Source: Lacticaseibacillus suilingensis
Lineage (GTDB): Bacteria > Bacillota > Bacilli > Lactobacillales > Lactobacillaceae
NCBI RefSeq assembly: GCF_016861845.1
Contig: NZ_BOLV01000007.1
Coordinates: forward strand, 1 to 64,000
Reading direction: 5' to 3'
DNA: 64,000 nucleotides
Below, piece by piece: positions 1 through 7,070 of the stretch. Each line of letters begins with the position of its first letter. Positions within the stretch are counted from its first letter, which is position 1. The position numbers were made by a program, and so were the translations under genes. The notes beneath the pieces are model-generated. The model was not told where the DNA came from and did no database searches. It was given only the letters and a program-made list of their open reading frames with translations.

Positions 1-159
1 ACGCAAGATGTTTGGTTGGAAATCCTCGCTGGAAGTCTTCTGGTCAGAGATGTTCCACTTAGCTTGACAATTCAAGTACTAAAAAAGCACACTCGCAAAA
101 ACGTTTTGCTGAATGTGCTAGATTTGATTGAGCTTATCGGGCAAAAATCGATGCTTTAG
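1..159 (+). CDS. C-terminal fragment of an unrecognised protein
   Basis: The first plus-strand frame is open from the window edge to TAG at 157-159, giving 52 codons of what would be the C-terminus of a protein that begins outside. The fragment is rich in leucine and valine and ends in GQKSML; no motif lets me assign a family. It is convergent with the aminopeptidase gene, and the two coding regions overlap by four bases at their stop codons. It may be a chance open frame, since the stretch is short, but no other gene competes for this sequence. Confidence 0.4.
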   Translation, partial: TQDVWLEILAGSLLVRDVPLSLTIQVLKKHTRKNVLLNVLDLIELIGQKSML

Positions 160-1241
160 TCGACCCGATTAAAGGATTCAATGGTTTCCTTATCCAGCCG
201 CCGCAAAATCTCAGTCCCGAGCTGACTGGAAACTTGGAAATCGCTCAAGGCAGTAAAATTGTACGCGGTATGCTCATAACGGACAGGAATACCCACGACA
301 ATCGTTGGCACGCCTTTCCAGTACCCAATCGCTGCCCCATTCTGTCCCCCACCGGTGCGCACCGCACGGGTGTATGGGAGATGCAGTTCATCGGCTAAAT
401 CAGCCGCAAACTGTTGGAAATTCGGGTTGGCGATGTAGGTGGTATCCAAATCACGCAGCATTGGGCCGCCTTTCATCCGGGTTTGGCTGAGCCAGTCTGG
501 TTCGAAGGTGTCATCGGCCGGTACACCTTCATAAACGATTGCCAAATCAGGATCAACCTTGCGCGCCGTGACATACGCGCCGCGCAGGCCGACTTCTTCC
601 TGAGTTGAAAGGCCTGCAACGACATCAACCTTCAGCTGATCATCCTTCAGGTTATCAAAGGTATCGATCAAGGCCGCCGCCCCAACCCGGTCATCAAAGG
701 CCTTGCCGAAGAACATGCCATGTTGATCATCGTAGCTGCACTGCACATCTGGGAAAATCGGGCAGCCGGTATCAATGGCAAAATCGTTGATGGTTTCTTC
801 GCTCGATACGCTACCAACGTCAATTGACATGCCAGCAATCGTCGGCACCTGGTTGCGTTCAGCCGCTGTCATGAAGTGTGGTGGCTTGGTGGCGACCACA
901 CCAGGAATGTATTCACCGCGCTTGTTACGCACCACCACGCGCATCGCAGGCACGTTGGTTGGTACCCAGCCGCCCAAGGTGACGAACTTAATCAGGCCGC
1001 TGGGGCGAATGGCTTGCACCATCAGGCCCACTTCATCGGCATGGGCATCCATTTGAACCACCGGCCGGTCGCCAGTGTTACCATGGCGCGCCGTGAGCGC
1101 ATTGAACATGCCGTCAATGGTCGTGGTGCCATAAGGGGCCATCTGATCGCGATAAAGCTTGATGACGTCCTGCTCGAAGCCTGGCACGCCATAAGCGTCG
1201 GAGAATTGCTTGACCAATTCGATTTGTTGCTGTTTATCCAT
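156..1241 (-). CDS. pepA: M42 family glutamyl aminopeptidase (PepA-like)
   Basis: A cytoplasmic metallo-aminopeptidase of 361 aa that removes N-terminal residues, classically Glu/Asp, from peptides during growth on protein. M42 metal-ligand motifs are visible: DAHADE (His67), the FDDRVG aspartate, the QEE pair after LST and the YEHTA histidine near the C-terminus. The ATG at 1241 follows an AGGGAGG site; an in-frame extension to 1262 has no ribosome site. The gene sits 55 bp after ppaC and the ppaC terminator lies in that gap, only about 20 nt before this gene's ribosome site, so expression probably relies on read-through or on a promoter I cannot see. Family certain; substrate preference is inferred. 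Confidence 0.92.
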   Translation of the reverse strand: MDKQQQIELVKQFSDAYGVPGFEQDVIKLYRDQMAPYGTTTIDGMFNALTARHGNTGDRPVVQMDAHADEVGLMVQAIRPSGLIKFVTLGGWVPTNVPAMRVVVRNKRGEYIPGVVATKPPHFMTAAERNQVPTIAGMSIDVGSVSSEETINDFAIDTGCPIFPDVQCSYDDQHGMFFGKAFDDRVGAAALIDTFDNLKDDQLKVDVVAGLSTQEEVGLRGAYVTARKVDPDLAIVYEGVPADDTFEPDWLSQTRMKGGPMLRDLDTTYIANPNFQQFAADLADELHLPYTRAVRTGGGQNGAAIGYWKGVPTIVVGIPVRYEHTAYNFTALSDFQVSSQLGTEILRRLDKETIESFNRVD

Positions 1242-1260
1242 GATTTTCCTCCCTAATAAC

Positions 1261-1287
1261 AAAAAAGCTCAGGCATCAAGCCTGAGC
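1261..1287 (-). terminator. Intrinsic terminator after ppaC
   Basis: An 8-bp perfect stem (GCTCAGGC, 5-nt loop, GCCTGAGC) is followed on the minus strand by six T. It lies 9 bp past the ppaC stop and about 20 nt before the ribosome site of the next gene. Confidence 0.85.
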
Positions 1288-1295
1288 AATGCGGG

Positions 1296-2228
1296 TTAAG
1301 CTTCAAAAGCGGCTTGCAGCGGAGGCACGACCTGCTTTTTCCGGGAAACCACGCCAGGCAAAGCCAACCGGTGATCAGCATCAAACTTAGCGCCAAAGGC
1401 CTGCTCCAGCTTATCCTGGTTCTTGCCAAACAAGAAGCCGGTGGAATCGGAGTTCAGAATGTCTGTAGCAATCAGTAAGAAAGTATCATAACCATTCTTC
1501 TCAGCTTCGCTCTTCATTGTGTCCTCAATCGCCGCCTGCCGCGCGTAAACCTCGTTCAGGTCAACGACATTGACCTGGCCGATGCGGACGGCCTGACCGC
1601 CCATATCAAAGCTCTTGGCGTCGCCTTCAACGATTTCCAAATCGGACTTAGCCGCCAAGTTGGTGCCAGCCTTCAGCATGGCCAACCCATATTCCTGCAA
1701 GTCGATGCCGGCAATCTTAGCCAATTCTGGCAAAATCTTGCGCTCAACATCAGTGGTGGTTGGGCTCTTCAGCAGCAGCGTGTCGGAAATGATCCCGCTG
1801 GCCATCAAGCCAGCCAGTTGCGGGCTGATGGTAAAGCCTTTTTCTTGGAACATTTCATAAATCACGGAGTTGCTACTGCCGATAGGCTCAGCGCGGTAGA
1901 ACAGCGGTGCAGCGGTTTCGAAGTTCGCAATGCGGTGGTGATCAACGACTGCCGCGATGGTGACATCCTTGATATCCGCAACACTCTGCTGGAATTCATT
2001 GTGGTCCACCAACATGACGGTGTCCGTTTCGTTTGCGACTGTCTTCACGACGCGCGGGGTCGCGTGTTTGAAGTAGTCCAAAGCATATTGCGTTTCTGGA
2101 TTCATTTCGCCCAGCGCAACGGCTTCGACGTCAGTGTTACCGAGCTGACGCTGATATTCAGCGAAGCTCATCGCACTGGTGACGGCGTCGGTATCAGGAT
2201 TCTGGTGGCCAAAAATCAATGTTGTCAT
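1296..2228 (-). CDS. ppaC: Manganese-dependent inorganic pyrophosphatase (family II)
   Basis: Hydrolyses pyrophosphate to phosphate in the cytoplasm, pulling biosynthetic reactions forward. The 310-aa protein has the DHH-family layout: GHQNPDTDA at residues 7-15 (His8, Asp12, Asp14 as metal ligands), a DHNE motif, the VVDHHR signature and the C-terminal SRKKQVVP substrate loop. Length is normal for family II enzymes. The start is the ATG at 2228, preceded by GGGAG at good spacing; the longer GTG frame at 2249 lacks a site. It lies 48 bp downstream of the LysR gene on the same strand and ends in its own terminator. Confidence 0.96.
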   Translation of the reverse strand: MTTLIFGHQNPDTDAVTSAMSFAEYQRQLGNTDVEAVALGEMNPETQYALDYFKHATPRVVKTVANETDTVMLVDHNEFQQSVADIKDVTIAAVVDHHRIANFETAAPLFYRAEPIGSSNSVIYEMFQEKGFTISPQLAGLMASGIISDTLLLKSPTTTDVERKILPELAKIAGIDLQEYGLAMLKAGTNLAAKSDLEIVEGDAKSFDMGGQAVRIGQVNVVDLNEVYARQAAIEDTMKSEAEKNGYDTFLLIATDILNSDSTGFLFGKNQDKLEQAFGAKFDADHRLALPGVVSRKKQVVPPLQAAFEA

Positions 2229-2276
2229 GGTGTGACTCCCTTTTTTCACTTATTGCCCCAAGTTTAGGCTTGGCAC

Positions 2277-3245
2277 TTACTCATTTAGTTTAACACGGTT
2301 ATCAGCGACCCGCGATAAATAATCTTCTTCGCTCAGATACGTGTCAAAGGCGCTCAGGAACTGGCTGATCCGCGGAATTTGGTCTTTGCCCTTGCGGAAG
2401 ACAAACGCCAGCTCAAAACTGACCGCGGGCTCAAACGCTACGGCATGCGCATGAATCTGCTCCTGGTGAGCCTGGTAGAAGCTATTCGGCAGCGCCGTAT
2501 TCACGCCGGTGCGGTTCAGGAATTGGGTGATCTGATAAGGCGTGGTGAATTGCGCCACCACTTCCGGGTAATCGACCATTTGATTCTTATAGGCCTCTTT
2601 CAGGAAGTGCGACAGGAAATAGTTCTCTGGATACGTGACCCATGGTTGGGCCACGGTATCGCGGAAGTGAACGCGCTTGCGGTTGGCGAGTTTATCGCTG
2701 TGATGCAGGAACAGCAGCTGCTCATCAACGATTTTGCGACTTTCGTAAGGCTTCCAGTTCTTAATCGTATCATCCGGCAAATACATCACAGCCAAATCGA
2801 TCTGGTTGTTTTCCAAATGTTCCCAGATTTCGTGCCGAGTCATGTTCAGGAACACGACTTCCACGTCTTGGTTCTTTAAGTAGTAATCCGAAATGAAGCC
2901 GGTAAAAGCCGAGTCCTCGATCGAGGCCAAAAGCCCGATCTTAATGGTCCCAGAATTGGCATTGGAAGCCTGCTGAATTTCGTCAGTCGCCTGATTCAGC
3001 GTGTCGTAAATGTCATGCGTCGCCGCCAGCATCGTCCGTCCGGCGTCTGACAGATGCAGCTTTTTGCCTACAGAGTAGAACAACGGCGCCCCCACTGCGC
3101 GCTCAAGCTTCTTGATCTGCTGGGTCAAGGCCGGCTGGGTGATCCCCAGCAGCTGGGCCGCCTGCGTGTAATTCATGGTTTCAGCCAGTTGGAGAAAATA
3201 CGATAGCGTTTTGGAAGAAAAAATACTGTCCTGTTTGGTCTTCAT
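2277..3245 (-). CDS. LysR family transcriptional regulator
   Basis: A DNA-binding regulator of 322 aa. The N-terminal winged helix-turn-helix is clear (residues about 8-65: LSYFLQLAETMNYTQAAQ, then LGITQPALTQQIKKLE), followed by the periplasmic-binding-protein-like effector domain (about 95-305). ATG at 3245 has an AAGGAG site; the upstream GTG start is not needed. It lies between ppaC and pflA. Its upstream region holds a perfect palindrome (3315-3330) overlapping a plausible promoter and abutting the pflA terminator, which suggests autoregulation. Effector and targets cannot be told from sequence; an acid, redox or metabolic role near pfl would be a guess. Confidence 0.9.
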   Translation of the reverse strand: MKTKQDSIFSSKTLSYFLQLAETMNYTQAAQLLGITQPALTQQIKKLERAVGAPLFYSVGKKLHLSDAGRTMLAATHDIYDTLNQATDEIQQASNANSGTIKIGLLASIEDSAFTGFISDYYLKNQDVEVVFLNMTRHEIWEHLENNQIDLAVMYLPDDTIKNWKPYESRKIVDEQLLFLHHSDKLANRKRVHFRDTVAQPWVTYPENYFLSHFLKEAYKNQMVDYPEVVAQFTTPYQITQFLNRTGVNTALPNSFYQAHQEQIHAHAVAFEPAVSFELAFVFRKGKDQIPRISQFLSAFDTYLSEEDYLSRVADNRVKLNE

Positions 3246-3314
3246 CTCTGTACTCCTTACCACAAAATGGAATCGCTGTTCACGTCTAATATGCCAAGCG
3301 CAAGATAACTGCTC

Positions 3315-3330
3315 TTATCATAGGTGATAA
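3315..3330 (-). promoter_or_regulatory. Promoter and palindromic operator of the LysR gene
   Basis: TTATCA, four bases, TGATAA forms a perfect inverted repeat. Read on the minus strand it contains TATGAT, which sits 17 bp after TTGCTC and fits a -10/-35 pair whose upstream part is inside the pflA terminator. LysR proteins commonly bind such dyads and repress their own genes; binding here is inferred. Confidence 0.45.
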
Positions 3331-3361
3331 AAAAAGAAAGAGCAACTAAAAGCCCCTTCTT
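3329..3361 (-). terminator. Intrinsic terminator after pflA
   Basis: On the minus strand a 10-bp stem (AAGAAGGGGC with GCTCTTTCTT, two G-U pairs) with an 8-nt loop is followed by a T-run. It lies 25 bp past the pflA stop. Confidence 0.7.
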
Positions 3362-3385
3362 CTTATTGTAATAATCATTCTTAGT

Positions 3386-4219
3386 CTACCACTGTGGCCG
3401 CCATGTCTTCCAGCCCGTGTAATCGGCAGTATGCAAAAGCTGTTCGGCGTTCTTGACGCGATCAGCGGTTGGCGGTTCGATGCCTTCCAGCGGATACGTG
3501 ATGCCAAGTTCATGGTACTTCTTCACGCCCAACGTGTGGTAAGGCAGCACTTCGACCTTTTGCACATGGTCAAGGGTCTTAATGTAATCGCCTAACTCGG
3601 TCAGATAGTTATCGTAATCCGTCCGCTGTGGCACCAGCACGTGACGAATCCACATATCGCAATCGTTGTGGGACATCCACTGAATCATATCTAGGATGTT
3701 CTCATTACCAATCCCGGTGAGTTTTTTGTGCTCAGCGGAGTTGATATGCTTAATATCAACCAGCGAAATATCGGTGACCTTCATCAGCTGCTTGAACTTG
3801 GAGAACCAAGGCTCACTGCGGGTGAACGGACCGCCTGACGTATCCAGGCAAGTGGAAATATGGCGCGCTTTCGCTTTCGTGAACAAATCAAGCAAAAAAT
3901 CAATCTGCACCAAAGACTCCCCACCGGAGCAGGTAATGCCCCCAGTTTCGCCCCAGAAGGCGCGGTAGCGTTCCGCATTGTCCAAAACCTCATCAGCCGT
4001 CATTTCATCGCCGACCCCGATGTTCCACGTATCAGGATTGTGGCAGTACTGACAGCGCATCCGGCATCCTTGCAGGAACGCCACAAAGCGAATGCCAGGG
4101 CCATCGACGGAGCCAAAGCTTTCAATCGAGTGCACATAGCCAATCACTGGGCCTTCGGGTTTAACCCCCACTTGATCCAATACATTTAAAGGAGATTTGG
4201 TGTTATCAATTAATTTCAT
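3386..4219 (-). CDS. pflA: Pyruvate formate-lyase activating enzyme
   Basis: A radical SAM enzyme that abstracts a hydrogen from the PflB glycine to activate it under anaerobiosis. The 277-aa protein carries the CxxxCxxC cluster motif as CRMRCQYC near residue 55, preceded by SFGSVDGPGIR typical of PflA, and the glycine-rich GGITCSGGES stretch that contacts SAM. The ATG at 4219 has an AGGAGG site. It lies about 290 bp downstream of pflB on the same strand, separated by a terminator and an intergenic repeat, so it is probably made by read-through from pflB or from a weak promoter. Confidence 0.96.
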   Translation of the reverse strand: MKLIDNTKSPLNVLDQVGVKPEGPVIGYVHSIESFGSVDGPGIRFVAFLQGCRMRCQYCHNPDTWNIGVGDEMTADEVLDNAERYRAFWGETGGITCSGGESLVQIDFLLDLFTKAKARHISTCLDTSGGPFTRSEPWFSKFKQLMKVTDISLVDIKHINSAEHKKLTGIGNENILDMIQWMSHNDCDMWIRHVLVPQRTDYDNYLTELGDYIKTLDHVQKVEVLPYHTLGVKKYHELGITYPLEGIEPPTADRVKNAEQLLHTADYTGWKTWRPQW

Positions 4220-4266
4220 CGTTAAGTCCTCCTTGTCTGGTGCCGGTTGCTGCGGAAAATTAATGT

Positions 4267-4419
4267 CACCTTCCGCAGCCTTCTTTAGTTGCGCTCCAGG
4301 TGGCTAACGCCGGAGTGGCTAGCTACGCCATGAGCCTCGTCGGTAAAGCCCACCGACAATGCTCATAGCTAGGCTACCCATCCGGCTAAGTTTCAGCCAC
4401 CTTCCGCAGCCTTCTTTAG
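4267..4419 (-). repeat. Intergenic palindromic repeat, copy 1
   Basis: Read on the minus strand this holds TTAGCCGGATGGGTAGCC, a central hairpin and GCTAGCCACTCCGGCG, the signature boxes of the family also found at 11.6, 18.2 and 59.7 kb. The copy is bounded by 22-bp direct repeats (CACCTTCCGCAGCC...) at 4267-4288 and 4398-4419. It sits between pflB and pflA. Confidence 0.8.
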
Positions 4420-4465
4420 CATAACCCGGTCTGCCCACAAGCGGCAAGTTTCCTTGCCGCCTCTG

Positions 4466-4498
4466 GGCAAAACGGGAGCCCAAAAGGACTCCCGTTTT
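4466..4498 (-). terminator. Intrinsic terminator after pflB
   Basis: AAAACGGGAG and CTCCCGTTTT form a 10-bp stem 10 bp past the pflB stop, with four T on the minus strand. A second hairpin (GCGGCAAG/CTTGCCGC, 4441-4460) follows. Confidence 0.7.
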
Positions 4499-4507
4499 GG
4501 TCGTGCT

Positions 4508-6769
4508 TTACATCTCTTCGAAGAAGGTCCGGGCGATAACGTCGTCCTGTTGTTCCTTGGTCAGATCTGCGAAGTAGACGCAGTAGCCAGAAACGCGGAC
4601 CGTCAGCGTTGGGTATTCTGCTGGGTGCTTCTGGGCATCAATCAGAGTCTCCTTGTTGAAGACGTTGATGTTCAAGTGCATCCCGTTGTTTTCCATGTAG
4701 CCGTCGATCATGTGAACCAGCGTATCCTTGCGGGTTTCATCATCATGGCCCAGGGTGTTAGGCGTTACGCCGAAGGTATTGGAAATCCCGTCTGTTGCGT
4801 AGTGATATGGAATCTTCGCAGTGGACATTAAGGATGCCAAAGCCCCGTTCTTTTCAGCGCCGTAAGCTGGGTTAGCACCAGGTGAGAATGGTTCGCCTTT
4901 TTGACGGCCGTTAGGTGTGGTACCGGTGTTCTTCCCATAAACCACGTTGGAGGTAATGGTCAAAACAGAGGTCGAAAGCTTAGCGTTGTGATACAGGTGA
5001 TGCGTGTTCATCTTGTTGTAGAAGTACTTGATGAGCCACTTAGCAATGGAGTCGGCCCGATTGTCGTTGTTCCCGTAACGTGGGTAGTCTTCGTTTTCAG
5101 CCTTGAAGTCGATGGCAACACCCTTTTCGTCGCGAACTGGGTGAACCTTGCCGTACTTGATAGCAGAAATGGAGTCAACCGCATGGGAGAAGCCGGAAAT
5201 CCCAGTGGCGAAGGTGTAGTCCAGATGTGTGTTCTTCAATGCCAATTGAGCGGATTCGTAGTAGTACTTGTCGTGCATGTACTGAATGGCGTTCAAAGCG
5301 TTGACATAAACATCAGCCAGCCAGGATGCTTGGACATCGAACTTCTTCATGAATTCGTCGTAGTCAATGACGTCTGATGAAATTGGTTCGGTTTCAGGAC
5401 CAACCTGAGTTTCGCCGATTTCGTCCATCCCACCATTGATGGCATAAAGGATGGCCTTAGCCAAGTTAGCACGAGCGCCAAAGAACTGAACGCCGTCTTG
5501 GATTGGTTGAGCGGAAACACAGCACGCGATGCCGTAGTAGTCCGTGCCCCATTCGGTCCGCATCAAGGAGTCGTTTTCGTACTGGATGGTGGAACTGGTA
5601 ATGGAGACTTCCGTTGCGTAGCGCTTGAAGCCTTCAGGCAGCTTCTCGTCCCACAGCAAGGTGATGTTTGGTTCTGGCGCAGCACCCATGTTGTCGAGGG
5701 TCTTCAGGAACCGGAAGGCCGTCTTGGTAATGTGGTGACGGCCATCGAAGCCGACCCCACCCAAGGACAGCGTTGCCCAGATTGGGTCGCCTGAGAACAG
5801 GGAGTTGTATTCTTCGGTCCGGATGAAGCGCACCATGCGCAGCTTCATAACTAAGTGATCGATCAATTCTTGCGCTTGGCTTTCGTCGAGCAGACCGCGC
5901 TTGAAGTCACGTTCGATGAAGGCATCGATGGTGGTGTCAATCCGGCCAACGGACATTGCGGCCCCGTTTTGGGTCTTAACCGCTGCCAAGTAGCCGAAGT
6001 AAATCCATTGAACAGCTTCTTGAGCGTTGGTCGCAGGCTTGGAGATGTCGTAGCCATAGCTAGCAGCCATCTTCTTCATGTCGTTCAAAGCACGGTACTG
6101 ATCAGAAACCTGTTCACGCAGGCGGATGACATCGTCGGTCATTTCGCCGTCACCGATGTTAGCAAAGTCGGCAGCCTTGTCAGCCATCAACTTGTCAATC
6201 CCATAGATGGCGATCCGTGGGAAGTCAGCCACAATCCGGCCACGAGCATAAGCATCTGGCAAGCCAGTGACAATCTTGTAGTGACGAGCCTTACGCATAT
6301 CAGGGGTGTAAACATCGAAGACACCTTGGTTATGGGTCTTGTGATATTCGGTGAAGATCTTGTGCATTTCTGGATCTGGTTGGTAGCCGTAGGACTTCAA
6401 AGCGTCTTCCGCCATGCGAATCCCACCAAATGGCATGAACGCACGTTTGAATGGCTTGTCGGTTTGCAGGCCAACGATCTTTTCAAGATCCTTGTTCAGA
6501 TAGCCAGGGCCGTGTGAAGTGACCGTAGCAACCACTTTGGTGTCGGCATCAAGCACACCGCCAGCTTCACGTTCTTGCTTCTTCAGGTTCAACACCTGAT
6601 TGTTCAAGATCGTGGTGGCTTCGGTTGGGCCGGCGAGGAATGATTCGTCGCCATCATATTGGGTCAGGTTCTTTTGGATGAAATCACGTACGTTAATTTC
6701 ATATTGCCAGTCCCCAGCATTAAAACCATCCCAGTAGGTTTTGATGTCTGTCTTGTCTAACTGCTTCAT
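4508..6769 (-). CDS. pflB: Formate C-acetyltransferase (pyruvate formate-lyase)
   Basis: Converts pyruvate and CoA to acetyl-CoA and formate, the anaerobic mixed-acid branch and a source of C1 units. The 753-aa length is standard. Catalytic Cys416-Cys417 are in YGIACCVSA, and the glycyl-radical site is Gly728 in RVSGYCVYF. The start ATG at 6769 has a GGAGG site. Its upstream region has a promoter whose -35 box lies in a perfect inverted repeat, so expression is probably regulated. Activated by PflA encoded downstream. Confidence 0.98.
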   Translation of the reverse strand: MKQLDKTDIKTYWDGFNAGDWQYEINVRDFIQKNLTQYDGDESFLAGPTEATTILNNQVLNLKKQEREAGGVLDADTKVVATVTSHGPGYLNKDLEKIVGLQTDKPFKRAFMPFGGIRMAEDALKSYGYQPDPEMHKIFTEYHKTHNQGVFDVYTPDMRKARHYKIVTGLPDAYARGRIVADFPRIAIYGIDKLMADKAADFANIGDGEMTDDVIRLREQVSDQYRALNDMKKMAASYGYDISKPATNAQEAVQWIYFGYLAAVKTQNGAAMSVGRIDTTIDAFIERDFKRGLLDESQAQELIDHLVMKLRMVRFIRTEEYNSLFSGDPIWATLSLGGVGFDGRHHITKTAFRFLKTLDNMGAAPEPNITLLWDEKLPEGFKRYATEVSITSSTIQYENDSLMRTEWGTDYYGIACCVSAQPIQDGVQFFGARANLAKAILYAINGGMDEIGETQVGPETEPISSDVIDYDEFMKKFDVQASWLADVYVNALNAIQYMHDKYYYESAQLALKNTHLDYTFATGISGFSHAVDSISAIKYGKVHPVRDEKGVAIDFKAENEDYPRYGNNDNRADSIAKWLIKYFYNKMNTHHLYHNAKLSTSVLTITSNVVYGKNTGTTPNGRQKGEPFSPGANPAYGAEKNGALASLMSTAKIPYHYATDGISNTFGVTPNTLGHDDETRKDTLVHMIDGYMENNGMHLNINVFNKETLIDAQKHPAEYPTLTVRVSGYCVYFADLTKEQQDDVIARTFFEEM

Positions 6770-6818
6770 CTGGATAGCCTCCTATAGTTGAATTCCTTAT
6801 CACAGATTTTACAGTCTT

Positions 6819-6852
6819 AGTATAACACGTCACAAGTGCTATGCAAGCACTT
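6819..6852 (-). promoter_or_regulatory. pflB promoter with operator-like inverted repeat
   Basis: Minus strand TTGCAT (6846-6841), 16 bp, TATACT (6824-6819). The -35 box is the centre of a perfect dyad AAGTGCT-N5-AGCACTT (6834-6852). The first T of pflB RNA would be about 45 nt before the ATG. Identity of the binding protein is unknown. Confidence 0.6.
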
Positions 6853-7027
6853 TCTTTCCCGCGCTTAAGGCAATGAAAGGCATATCTTCTTCAAGGATTT
6901 GTCACTAACTTTGCTAATAATTTCACTATCTTTTTTGGGCAAAATGTTGATTTATCAAGGTTTTGGCCCCTCACTGTCGCTATTTTTTATGGAACAGTAA
7001 TCACGAATCTGTATTACAACAGAATGC

Positions 7028-7052
7028 AAAAAAGGCCCGATTATTCGGGCCT
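7028..7052 (-). terminator. Intrinsic terminator after parC
   Basis: AGGCCCGA, four bases, TCGGGCCT on the minus strand, then six T; 19 bp past the parC stop. The remaining 170 bp up to pflB show only its promoter region. Confidence 0.9.
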
Positions 7053-7070
7053 CTTAAGAATTATTTTAAA

